Assembly: GCA_903813345.2 (NCBI GenBank)
Contig: CAIIXF020000011.1
Location: 17,963,754 to 18,027,753 of the forward strand
Source of the DNA: Owenia fusiformis
Taxonomy: Eukaryota > Annelida > Polychaeta > Sabellida > Oweniidae
Direction of reading: 5' to 3'
Length of the DNA: 64,000 nt
Part shown: positions 8,545 through 22,000 of the stretch, in pieces
Layout: every line of letters starts with the position of its first letter
Position numbering within the stretch: the first letter of the stretch is position 1
The notes under the pieces: generated by a model
Seen by the model: only the letters and a program-made list of their open reading frames with translations
Told to the model about the DNA's origin: nothing
The model's database searches: none
Made by a program: the position numbers and the translations under genes

Positions 8545-11500
8545 GTTTATAAATTTCATAACACACAAACAACAATTTTGAAATATTTTATCACTGTATT
8601 CTCGGATCTCAATCAGAGACATCTCTGTCTCAATGTACTTTCATCATCATGAAATGTCATTTCGTTCAGAGCACACTGAAGAAAACCTATGCCTATTTAT
8701 TCTCCCGGGGGTCGAATCTCTGTGTATGATACTCTATGGCCTCAAAAGCTGAACTTTGAAGTAGTGGCACACGCCGTTGTTTAAACTATTGTGTTTCCCT
8801 AATCCACTACACATAAACCAAACCTTTCATCTCACCGCTAAGCTGAAGAGCCTTAAATTCAATTACTGATTTAGCATGGTTATGTACAAGCTTATAATAT
8901 TTATTGCGCTTTTTATTTACAATTTGATCCACATTGCAGTAGATTGTGTATATTTATTTGGATTTCATTCATAATTTTGAGAATATTCCCATGCCTGGGG
9001 TCATGATCTCACCTTGTTACGAGTTGCACGCGATGACATATGAATATCAATTACTTGACTTTGGCACTCGTTCTGTTGTTTTCATTAACATCAATCGGTG
9101 AGGTTCTACTACAGCCCTGTAGTGACACACCGTGGTTACGACACTTGGTGGAGGTTGACCTTTACCCCTACCGGACTGGCACTGTACATGGGAGAGAGGG
9201 GGTCTCATAATGTCTTAATGATAACGCGGAGGGATCAAGCAATTTTTCGTGACAATTCATTTCATGTAAATGTTGAAATGAGAAACGTAATTTTCACGCA
9301 ATTTCAATGTTTTTAAACCGGCGTGAAACGTGACACTTCAAATGTTACCGAAATCATTGCACTCGACAATTCCTCAATGAGTTGTAGAGATTTTAATTAT
9401 TTAAAGAATAGGCTGGTTTGTTTCATGTTCAACATTCATTAAAATATCTAAACAAGATCCTCTGCCTGTTCTTCTTTCATCTTTTATCGTTTTCAATATA
9501 ATTAGCCTCGCCGCTCAAAATTGTCATTTTGCCGCCGGGATGATTTTCACTTATCATTTCAATGAAGATGATCACGATCATAATTATATCGATACGGTTA
9601 ACCATGATCACTGCCACGCGACAGGATGAAAGTTGCCGGCGGGTAAAGATTGCATAACGAGGGTTTCTATGGGTGGAGCGTTCTCTAAACTCCGGACCAA
9701 CTTGGTGAAATGTACGATGTGTGTTATTGTTTGCATCTAACCCCCTTTGAAAACGAGAAGCCTATGAGAATGGCATTAGTTATTTAATTTATTACTTCAT
9801 TTAGGCTCTAAACATTTGAGAGCACAGTCGGCCCTTTGATGTGCCCATACTACTATACATAGGGAGAAACTCCGGGTGAAGTTTACTGGTAAATGAGTTT
9901 TGAATTTTCATTAGCCATTTCGACGGATATTGTATTTATGCCTTTGATATGCTACCTGTTTGAATGGCAATGATGAATCGAGGGATGTTCCGAAACAATA
10001 CAGGAATCAATCGTAAGTTAATAATCATTATCAATTTTCGGAGAGCACTCCTGGTGGGGTCTACTAAAGATTGATCGATCCCCAGTAAGCCGATGCACTC
10101 CGTACAAATCGACAGTTCTAAATACAAAGGTAGGGTTACAGTTGTTTGACTATCTCTTTGAATCTTGTTCAGAAATCAATTTCTTCATGAACTTTTGTTA
10201 TCTGAAGTGAAAAGGTGAAACGAGTGTGTGCGCTTGTCCGGGGTAATCAAAGACATAATCACCAATTTGAGGAGTAGTTTCCTTTTCAAAAAGCGCAGAA
10301 ATCAATAATATAAATACACTTGAAAAGAAAAACACAAAATAATTGTTATTTCTCGAGTTCTATTTATTGGAAGAGAGATCAAAGTACCGAGTTCATTTCA
10401 GTTGTATTTTTATTAGTGAGTGATTATAAATATTTCCTTCCTCCTCGGTTTCTTAATACAATGTCCTCATGAACTGAGTATTAACTATCATGTATTTATA
10501 ATTACTCATACTAATACAAGAACCCAGAGTCGATGTCAACGGAATACAAAGGTGAGAATAATTCGTATTTGCATTTTTATGACGTTGTCGGAGTTTTGGA
10601 CAAATATTCTTGACCAGCACGAGAGGTCATACTAATCTATGATAATTCGACATTCGAAGGTCATTTTGGATTTTTGAGGTATGTACGTTATTTCATAACC
10701 TCCCGAATTCTTTTTTGCTGCTATGAACGTTTGGAATGTGGTATTTCCTGATGTGAAGTGGGGCCTGTGACATACCTCCCTCGAGGATGTTTACATCCGG
10801 GTACTTACATCGTCCACCTGGGATTCGTAATTTTAGAATTCCAACTTACAACCGCGGCCCCATGGCAACGGAGTTGATTGTAAGAGGATTCCAAAAGTGA
10901 ATACTTCGTGATTATGTTGGGATTTGAGCCGATAGCATAAGTTCCCAATAAGTGGATTTACTTTCCAAGTTAATCAGTATTTTAGGATCTTAATGAAGAC
11001 GATTAGGTTCAGTTGTTTATATAGTTAGCTGGATCCTTGGCTGGATGATGTATCACTGGGTGCAGTTGTACATTCTAATTGTCTCAATTCCCTCGCAGAC
11101 GTTATATCATCTTTCTCAATATTATGATTGTTTGGAATGAAAAGGTCCTAACATTTTATGGCGGATATGTTATATATATATGGAATACATTTATTTCTTC
11201 AAAGCATTCTTGGAAAATTTGAGAGCGAAAATAAAATAGGTGATTTCTTTGTGAGGTATATCTCTTTGATGTGTATGGTAAGTGTGCCGTAGTGGTTCAT
11301 TCTCCAGAACAGAGTTTAAGCTGTATCTGGCGCCTGGTCAGGCGGAGGCAGAGAGAAATGAGAAATAAATATAATGTTTGGAGGTTGTGAGGTAAGTTAG
11401 GAGCACACGATGTTAGTAAGATAAACAGAATCTACAAAACCTGGACTCTTTTTACTTCAGGAATTAAAATCCAGTTGATATTCTTCGTGTTCATGGTACG

Positions 11501-12680
11501 AAACATGAATTATATGATCATAACTTGGGGGGTATGAGGGATTATATTCCCTGGGTTCTTTTAATTTCTAAGCCTTAGTTATGTTCCAATGACTTTTTGG
11601 CTCGAGAATACACACATTCCACCGAATTCACGGAATTTAAACAATATTGAGAAGGGAAACAAATGCGCCGAACCCTTATTAAGAGAAGAGCTTTTGGTAA
11701 TAATATCCCGATTCCCATCTCCTGATAATGTCCACTCTATGATTTGTTGTTAACATTTAACAATTATTGTTCATCGAGTTGTGCAATTTACGTTTCGGGT
11801 AAAAGGAATAAATCAGTCTTTTTGGAATTCCCACGATTTTTCATTTACCAATATAAGTTGGATGATCTCTCGTGCTAATAACCATCTTCCTTTGAAGTTT
11901 GGAGAGGGGCGACCCATATAGCCTGGTAAGTGATGTTAGTTGATAAGATAAGTAATCGCACTTGGGTTCCATATTCTATTTGTTCCGATTTGATTTGAGC
12001 ATGAAGTATATGCTTGCAATGGGCTGTGCTGCATAAAAAGTTGATTGATAAAATTGCTCTCAGAGGGCAAGCTCCCCCCTCCGCTTTACTCTAGTTTTTT
12101 CATTCTTTGCCGCGTGAAAATAAGTCCTGCTTTTTTAAAGATTTACGGTGAAGAGAATAGAGGGTATATTACTCCTAGGCTTCCCGTAAAATAGTGCAGT
12201 AGCAGGTTGAAACTGACAAGCCAAAATGAAATTGACTAGCCATAGGCTAAAAACTTGTCCCGGTTTAAAGAAATAAAACCCATTGAAATATGTCGCCCTA
12301 ACCAAACAAATATATATTGGTATTCTAAAGCTTTTAATTGTGGGGTTGGATTTCAATCGGTTGATTGGTCCTCTTTTAAGATAAACCTGCAAATCGTAGC
12401 AAGTGGTCACTCGAATTTGAAAGGAGTACTTTTGTTTTTATTGTTGGTGTGGTTATCATATGGTCCACCCATTCAAAGAACGTAAATGTCGTCCGTTGTG
12501 GGATGCTAGCATATTACTCTTAGTTTTCAAGGCACCCACTCTTAGTTTTGAGAGATGAGAAGTCGAGTGGTCAGAAAAATTAACGGACTCAGAAATTTAT
12601 CAGATACTTCACAACAACATAACGTCGTATTAAAACAGAATTTAATGATAGATAATATTTTTATTGTTATTTTATTGTAG
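8545..12680. other. Upstream flank of NOTUM, no gene recognised
   Basis: About 4 kb with unremarkable composition, free of the dense repeats seen elsewhere in the window. No exon with consistent splice sites was recognised on either strand. It presumably includes the NOTUM promoter and any non-coding first exon. 'ttttattgtag' at 12670-12680 could be the acceptor of a 5' UTR exon that contains the NOTUM start codon. Confidence 0.5.
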
Positions 12681-12781
12681 ACGATTTGTTATGAATAGCA
12701 GGATTTTGTGATAGCAGATCGAATGCGCGTGCCAAAGAAAAAACGAACCAAAAGAACGAGGAAACGAACGCAACCGAAACG

Positions 12782-13098
12782 ATGACAAATATATTACAAC
12801 AACGTGAGCGATTAACTTGTTGGGGATTAACAATAGTTACTATAGTCTCTGGATTAGTTACTATAGCAACGGCGTTGCCAATGGCACCATTTATACGTGG
12901 AGACTTTGAACCAGATATTCCATTGGATTATAATGAACTGAAAAAGATAGGAGGTGGAAATACTGAAATCGTGTTTAAACTCATTAAGCAGATTGCAACA
13001 GCGATGCATCACTGTGGGATCAACGAAAATAATAAAGAGATGGAGAGAACGTACCTCACTAATACGTCAGTCACCTGTAACGACGGCTCTCGGGCAGG
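12782..13098 (+). CDS. NOTUM: NOTUM coding exon 1 (residues 1-106)
   Basis: The ATG at 12782 follows a purine-rich leader ('aaccgaaacg'). It encodes the hydrophobic leader, an acidic/proline stretch and the family block NTSVTCNDGSRAG, ending in phase 2 at gtaagtac. The start is the first in-frame Met upstream of the hydrophobic segment. The N-terminus is poorly conserved in the family, so the exact start is moderately sure. Confidence 0.92.
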
Positions 13099-16000
13099 GT
13101 AAGTACATCTATCTAATATTTCATTGCCCAAATTAGTGGCCCTTTTTGACACGATTATTGGGCCTCATTTTTGAAAAATTTTGCCCAATTATTGGTTTTC
13201 GGGGATTTTTTCTGACTTGAAATTTGGGCCCCTTTGTTATTTTTCAGTTCCACCCCTGCTCAGCGTTGATAATAAAAAAATGTAATTTTCACACAATTTC
13301 AATGTTTTTAAATTTCAAATTAAATGCAATCGAAATCATTGCGCTCGACAATATTGTTCAATAAGTTGTACATATTTTGATAAAAGAATGTGTCGTGTTT
13401 ATGTTTACCTTAATATGGCTTCTCCACCGAGAGAAGATTTGATTCACTCATTTACATCGACAAACCCTAACTTAGCACGTTCTATTTCTTTTCTATTTTG
13501 AATTACTGATATACCAAATAGCCTTCAATTGTCTTATCTTACTTCTGTCTATTTAGAGGATTTCGGAATGAATATTTTAAAATCAATTTTAATTCCAGGT
13601 ACTACATAAGAAAATCAGCAAAGAGTACAAGATGGATCGTGTTTCTAGAAGGTAATTAGAATTACATTTAGTAATTTCTCTTATTAATAAGTAATTTCTC
13701 TATTTAACAGTTTTAATAATTACTTATCATTTTTATTTTATATATCGTCCAAGAATCATAAGAGGCAGATGTGCTTGGCTGCAAAATTTTCAAATGTGAG
13801 AAGTACACGACTCGATCGTTCGACTAAGGTCTGTTGAAAGATCAAAATTGCTGTGGTTTTTGAAAAAACTAAGTGGTACATTGTTTTTTTGACAGAAATT
13901 TGACAGCATAAAATCGGACCGTCACAGTGGACGATTTGTAATCAGCGTTGTAATATGTATGAAAATTGAAAGATCACCTCAATCTGGGGTCCTATTTGCG
14001 TTGGGTTGGTGAAAGTGACGTACATATGGGGGGGGGGGTGTTCACACTATTGAAGCAAGACTAACATATCACCGCTACAATACAAGCCTCTAACTCTCAA
14101 TTGTCAAAGTTATTCAGACGTGTCACCCCTGAAGTGCACAAATGGTACATCCTCAATGGACCCCAGATCAAGGGATTACATCCCATTACGTGTTACAGAG
14201 AAAAAGAACCAGGTTGATAATTAATCTAATAGACAACATCAAAGGAGTTTACAGGTAAACTAATTCAATAGAGATACCAACTTCTAAAGTATGTAAAGCT
14301 ACGTTCTTCAACGTATATAGATACATGATATCCCATGATACTTTAAATCAAGTGGGTGCGATTATTCCACAGGAGGGTGTAGCTATTCCATGAAAAGTGC
14401 CTGCACCACACAATGATGTACCTATCCCCCGAGACCAATCCCACCAAAACATATATAGATGTACCTGTACACCGTTACAACCAAGGACAATTGGTCAGAT
14501 ATCGAAGGAATATCTTCATATAAAAGTGGTCAATTATGCACCTATATAGGTTTCATAGGTTTTAATGAAATAAAAAAAACATCGCTTCCCAACTAGAAAT
14601 TAAATACTCAACCAAACAATCAATTGTATTGATTACATATTTCCTCATGCAAGGAAATGTTTAAAGTTTAAACAAACAAAGAAGTATGGTCAAATATGGT
14701 CGCGACGGACTGACTGACGGGCGCACGGATGTCATTTGTTGTTGCTGCATCAGTGTCTTCATTCGTTGTCTTCTTTCTTCTTTCTTTTTCTTGATTTGAT
14801 TGTTGTCTGAACGGACAGCCTCGCTATATCCCTCACTAAAGACGTTCTTCCCTCGGGAACTTTTTTTCGTTGGGAAAATAGACATCTCTAGAACAGAATC
14901 AGGGTATAAGTCATATGTACCCCTTTACACTTTACATCCATACATTAGCATATGATTGCACAGTGATGAATTCAACCTCGGGAAAATATTCTAATTCAGC
15001 TATGTCGCGGTCCTTTTGATCTTGAGAAAATTGAAAATAATTCATAATTGTATATTTATGAAAAACGGCATATGCAAATAACCCTTCATTAGTTTATCTG
15101 ATATCCACAAATGTATATAAGGTGGGGGTATTTGTTAGCCATTGATTGTTATTTGGAATGATTTTCTCATTTTCCTTTGTTTAATTGTAATTTTCACCTG
15201 ACAAGTCCCCCTTTGAAGTAACCGCCAATTTATCAGCGATAAATGTCGGTTATAAAGCATCTTATCCAGTGTGTTTGATGCATGGATCCACTGATTAAAT
15301 TAATGAGAAAACTTTTTCTTGAATATGTTAAAGAAAAGTTATAAAATGAGTAATTGGTTTTGTATGAGTTATTATCAATATATAAGTAAATGATTATAAG
15401 TGAAACGGGATCAATGATTTTAACCCTACATGACAAACCAACTCATGCAAAAGTCCGACTGATATATAAACCACCTCCTGCAACTAGCTCAACTGAACAT
15501 CTCCACTTGTTTACCGATTCTACATGGGGTAGAGTTTGCAGTTAAAAATCCCATTCAGAACCATTATAACGTTTCATCTCATAACTTGTTGACGGGCACA
15601 GCTAAAGCTACATATTTCAAAAAATTATTCTGCTCTAAACAGTCTCTCCGCCATCTCTAAAAACCTGTTTCTAACCAAACATGGAAATGGTTCCTGATAG
15701 ATCAGTTCCTCCCCTATCGAAGAGGTAAAGGTACAAATAATTGGTTCAAAGAAGAATACATTTAGGAAAAATTGAAGGTTCTACCGAGATTTGAACTCGG
15801 ATCGCAGGATTCAGAGTCCTGAGTGCTAACCATTACACCATAGAACCATATATTTCGAAAGATGCAAAGGTACACATTAATTGATTCAAAGAAGAATACA
15901 TTTGGAAAAAGATTTGAAGGTTCTATCGAGATTTGAACTCGAATAGCATAATTTAAAGTTCTGAGTGCTAACCAGTACACCATAGAACCATATATTTCGG

Positions 16001-19000
16001 AAATTCAAAGATATAGATAATTGATTCAAAGAAGAATATATTTGAATTTGTAAAAAATTCACATATTTTGACAGGCGCAAAGGTACAAATGAAACGATTC
16101 AAAGAAGAATACATTTGGAAAAATATATAAAGGTTCTACCGAGATTTGAACTCGGATCGCAGGATTCAAAGTCCTGAGTGCTAACCATTACACCATAGAA
16201 CCATATATTTCGATAGAAGCAAAGGTAGAAATAATTGTTTCAAAGAAGAATACATTTGGAAAAAATATAGAACCAAAATAGAAAACATTTTGAAAAAATA
16301 TATGAAGGTTCTACCGAGATTTGAACTCGGATCGCAGGATTCAAAGTCCTGAGTGCTAACCATTACACCATAGAACCATATATTTCGACAGAAGCAAATG
16401 TACAAATAATTGGTTCAAAGAAGAATACATTTGGAAAAAATATATAACCAAAATAGAATTACATTTTGAAAAAATATATGAAGGTTCTACCGAGATTTGA
16501 ACTCGGATCGCAGGATTCAAAGTCCTGAGTGCTAACCATTACACCATAGAACCATATATTTCGACAGAAGCAAAGGTACAAATAATTGGTTCAAAGAAGA
16601 ATACATTTGGAAAAAATATAGAACCAAAATAGAATTACATTTTGAAAAAATATATGAAGGTTCTACCGAGATTTGAACTCGGATCGCAGGATTCAAAGTC
16701 CTGAGTGCTAACCATTACACCATAGAACCATATATTTCGATAGAAGCAAAGGTAGAAATAATTGTTTCAAAGAAGAATACATTTGGAAAAAATATAGAAC
16801 CAAAATAGAATACATTTGGAAAAAATATATGAAGGTTCTACCGAGATTTGAACTCGGATCGCAGGATTCAGAGTCCTGAGTACACCATTACACCATAGAA
16901 CCATATATTTCAATAGCAAAGGTAGAAATAATTGATTCAAAAAAGAATACATTTGGAAAAAATATAGAACCAAAAAAGAATACATTTGGAAAAATATATA
17001 AAGGTTCAACCGAGATTTGAACTCGGATCGCAGGATTCAAAGTCCTGAGTGCTAACCATTACACCATAGAACCATATATTTCGATAGAAGCAAAGGTAGA
17101 AATAATTGTTTCAAAGAAGAATACATTTGGAAAAAATATAGAACCAAAATAGAATACATTGGGAAAAGATATATGAAGGTTCTACCGAGATTTGAACTCG
17201 GATCGCAGGATTCAGAGTCCTGAGTGCTAACCATTACACCATAGAACCATATATTTCGATAGAAAAAAAGGTACAAATGATTACTCCAAAGAAGAATACA
17301 TTTGGAAAAAACATGTGAAGGTTCTACCGAGATTTGAACTCGGATCGCAGGATTCAGAGTCCTGAGTGCTAACCATTACACCATAGAACCATATATTTCG
17401 ATAGAAAAAAAGGTACAAATGATTACTCCAAAGAAGAATACATTTGGAAAAAAAATGTGAAGGTTCTACCTAGATTTGAACTCGGGTCGCAGGATTCAAA
17501 GTCCTGAGAGCTAACCATTCAGCCCATAGAACCATATATTTCGACAGAGGTAACGGTACAAATAATTGATTCAAAGAAGAATACATTTGAAAAAATATAG
17601 AACCAAAATAGAATACACTTGGAAAAAATATGTGAAGGTACTACCGAGATTCGAATTCGGATCGCAGGATTCAGAGTCCTGAGTGCTAACCATTACACCA
17701 TAGAACCATATATTTTTACTGGCGCAAAGGTACAAGTAAATTGATTTAAAGTAAAGTACATTTGGAAAATAATTTCTAGGTTCTACCGAGATTTGAACTC
17801 GGATCGCAGGATTCAAAGTCCTGACCATTACACCATAGAAACATATATTCGCCGATGGCAAAGCTACAAATAATATCTTCAGATACATTTTGAAAATGGA
17901 TTTCGGAACGCAGGATTCAAGGTCGCGAGTGCCATTACACCATAGCACCATATATTTCGGAATCTGCAAAGGAACAAATAATTCATCATGAGAAATCATG
18001 GTCTTCGATAACGTCAATGACAACGGAATCTGAATTTGGGATATTAAATTTACAAAGACAACGGCATATGGAAAATTATTTAAATTCGAAATTGGGATTT
18101 CATATATGATACATCATCACAAGAGTTTAATGCATGCACAAAATTAGCGACGATAAAGTCCCATGAAACGAGGACCAAGTGATTGAAGAATTGAAGCGAC
18201 GGTTATGTTCGCCATTTGTGACAACGGTATCTGACTTTACCGTTGTCAGTCTTTTCCGGTGTAAAAGGTTGAAAAATAAAACAAATTGGACACGGCACAA
18301 ATGTGTAAATCAATGAAAACAATCCCAAGAAACAAGCGTCAACATGCACGCACCTACTTTAAAGTATCGCTGAACTGTCAAGGGACATTAATGTCTATTT
18401 AGTGCCATTTTGATCCATTTTCCAATTTGATGCAAAGAAATCGAGTATGTGATATGCTCACATCATCGGGAACTTGTTCGCGATTGAAACCGTTTGTTGA
18501 TAGACTTGAAGGTGGTAAAACTTTGACCTTGGACCACAGGATTCACACTAATCTCTCTCTTATTAAAATAAAACTTAATACACACAACATCACAACAAAA
18601 TTCATTTTTCTCCATGTTAAGTTGAGACTCAAGGTTGTCGTTGAACAAGCCCTCAAAGTTATCGTGCATGCATGGGAGAAATACGGAGGAAATAAAGATT
18701 TCGCAAAATACCATTTTCAGTTTAAGATTATTAGAGAACTGTGAAATCAAGATAAGTAAAAGAGACCGACTTGGGCAAGGCTATGAACTTATATAATGAT
18801 AAAATATGGCCTTCTATTAGTTTCTTCATTGCTGAGGAAACTGCAATGAGAATCTGAACGATGAACTTGGGAATTCTAAACTTATATAAGTTCTTGGTTA
18901 TATGTTTCTTATTTATTATGTACATATTCTCTTTGTTCCAGGTGGTTGGTGTTGTTTCGACCGAAACAGTTGCCATGGACGATGGATCAACATGAAGGGA

Positions 19001-22000
19001 TATATGAGCTCACTAAAGTGGCCAAAAACCAAAAAAGGTATGATACGTTATTTCATTATATAATACAATTGGACAAAATGACCTTTTATATGATATTTGT
19101 GTGACGGTGTGGATGCAACGATGTGATGTTGCATGTGATGAAACTATACGATATGATATTATGATCTTTTTACGATAAAACTTGTGATATGATGTGACGT
19201 GATATGATATGATATGATACGATATGATGATTGTGGTATGGTATAATGTGCGATATGATGAGATATGATAAGAATGGTATGATATTTGTCATCTTGCGCA
19301 AGATACAATGTGCCAGGATATTATATGAATAGTAGTCTCAAGTAGTGGATTTAGAATATTTGCATTGAGTTTATTATAAACATCGAGATATTGTATAATG
19401 GTTTGAAGGTTTCATCCACTTGTTTGCTAACTTACTGTATGTTTCAGTAAAATTATCTATTTTGGCATGGTGCCATATTGATTTACCATTGCCTCGAAAT
19501 CTCGGACTCAATCTCAGACCTCTTAAGAATTGCATAACAGTGTTAAATGTATTCATTTAGAATAACTTCCTGATCAATTGTCTGATAAACCAGAGCCATA
19601 ACCGGAATCAAACATTTTGGCGAGGCAAATGTAAAGGCGAGGCAAAGGAAGTGTTTTACTAACTCTAGCGTTTTGACGAGGCAGTTTATTCGCTTACCAT
19701 ACAATGCAAAACCAATTCCTTGAAAAACTTCTAAAAAATTGACGAAAAAAAGTATTTGATGAATGAAACTCAAACACTAATAATTTTCATGGCGAAATTC
19801 GATGAAACGTTCACGAGCCCATAGAAACATTGATATGAAGAAAGTGAATGACAGTGAAGCATCCGCCAGCCTTAAAACTTCGTTTTTCTGACTCCATAAT
19901 TTGAAAGAAGAACGCTCAAGGGTTTTGTGGGATGACAATTAAACCACTTAATTCAAATGAAAGAAATCCCGTCTGTAATTACACGGGATATTAGTTTTGT
20001 GGTCAGATACCACTCGATGATTAGTATTGTCATCGGTTAATGAAAATGATGTTTCCGGATTGTATGTTTCTCGGTCTCTCGGGCTCTGCTACATGTGGTC
20101 TACCTCCTCAATTCTAGATTCATTATCTTTCATTTCCACATTTCAATTTAGTGTGTTTTGAATCATCGTTTAATTCCAAGTCAGATAATATTCCCTAGCC
20201 CAGTGCGAGTTATTAGTAGGTGCATCTTCATTATTACCCTGCGCGCAGAGTCTAGACGAAGCTCTCTTTTAAGAAGTGAAGTTGAACGAATGCAAAGGGT
20301 ACTTCATTATGATCTTGGGAATTACTCTGGACTTAGAGTTTGGTGTTGTACCCAAGTCAAACGAATGCCAAAGTCATGGGCATTGGGCTTGGTTTGAACT
20401 TTCATATATACAAATAATGCCCAAATTCAGTGTGGAAAGGGATTAGGTAACTACTAGTATTGGGCTTGGTTTGAACTTTCATATTATACAAAAGAATGCC
20501 CAAATTCAGTGTAGAGACTTAGTAGTTGGCCCAAATTCAGTGTAGAGACTTAGTAGTTGGCCTTTATTAGGTTTTGGTTTTTACTTTTTGGTTCATTCGC
20601 TGATGTACCTGTTTAAATACAGCCTTGACTTGCATCCCATATTTCAAATGCTGATTAGGACGCAAAGCTATGCGCAGTAGCTCATCAGAGTGAATTCCAA
20701 ATGGCAATGATTGGTGTAATGAGCAGAGTGCGATTTCGTGCAAATTCTTACTGGAGATCAAAGAGCTCTTGTTGTTCAAATAGAGATACACGTAGCATCC
20801 TTAACTTCCCGGTGCAACAGGTGTTCTAGTTCAACAAGTTAAACCCAAAACCACGGCTTTCATTTATTAATCTGAATGTTCTTGTTGCCGTGGTTGGGTT
20901 TAACTTCCGTGCTATGCTTTCATTTGTTGCAAATTCTCACTATCAGTTATTAATTAAACGCGCATGGAATACCATGCGCTACCATAGGCCACCATTAAAT
21001 TTTTTGCATCAAGGGCCGAATAGGCACGGACGTTAAACCTAGGGCGGCCACAAGATATGTCAGATAAGAAATAAGGCCCAGACTAGGTTTAACTTGTTGA
21101 ACTACAGGTGTTCGAGCTCTTACTACCATTCTCCAAGTACAGCAATCCCTTTCAATAACCCTCTCTGCATGCTGGAGAATGATAGACAAACATTCGCCCT
21201 TGGGGAATGAGACAATAACCATCTGGAGCAAATAGTATTGTCATCATCGGGATGGTAAACACCTTTACGATCTTCAAAATGCGCACGATGAAAATTCAAA
21301 GTTTCCCTTCATGAGAAATTTTCGGAAATGTTTCATGACATAATCAACGTGTATCAAGTATAATGACATGCAGGCACGTAGCCAGGGGGAGCTGCCCCCC
21401 CCCCCCCCCCATGGTTATTCACCATTCTGAGCACTTTTCGCATGAATTTTTAGCCACACGTGTAAAAAGCTCTCCCCTGGCAAAATCTTCCTCCTCCCCT
21501 TGGTACCCTTGGTAAATCCTGGCTATGGGCAACGGCATACTCCGATACTCGTTTACCAGTTTGATTTCCAAACTTTGGTTCAGGATGGTATAATGGAATA
21601 ATGGACTGTAAAGAAATATCAACAGACATATCGTATGTTTTTGCTTGCAGTCTCTCAAAGTTAGTTCAAGTACATTTGTCATTTCTAATTACGGACGTTC
21701 TTCTTGGAATGTGACAGTTATTACACCCAAACATGTTGGAGTAATTAAATACCCTTGACTTTTTAAAGCTAATAACTATTTCAGCACACTACTGCGTAAT
21801 CGCCACCGGGAAAGTTTGATCATTACTTTTAAAGAGTAGCATACCCTTTGCATTCGTTTGACTTCACTTCTTAAAAGAGAGCTTCGTCTAGTTTAACTAG
21901 ACTCTGCACGAAGGGTAAGAGTAGCAGAACTTCCTAATTCAATAGATGATTGCTGAAATAACCAAACGAATGTTTCATCGTCAGAACATCTTCGGATTCC

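Larger units (their letters stand above)
15776..17949. repeat. Tandem array of tRNA-Gln units in NOTUM intron 2
   Basis: Fourteen units in one orientation, opposite to NOTUM. Spacing falls mainly into two classes, about 142 bp and about 175 bp. They differ by a ~33-bp spacer block containing 'agaatacatttggaaaaa', which is itself duplicated. Units 3-6 are nearest to identical; units 11-14 at the plus-strand right end are the most decayed. Confidence 0.9.

Noticed and set aside
8157-8652. Three overlapping plus-strand frames rich in Gly/Pro/Lys
   Set aside because: They read through the GGGCCC-rich MITE and its homopolymer runs.
15762-18023. Series of minus-strand reading frames with repeated 'YGVMVSTQDSESCDPSSNLG'
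   Set aside because: These are translations of the tRNA-Gln units and their spacers, a common annotation artefact.
18427-18744. 105-codon plus-strand frame in NOTUM intron 2
   Set aside because: Overlaps a comparable minus-strand frame, no domain, no splice context; likely chance.
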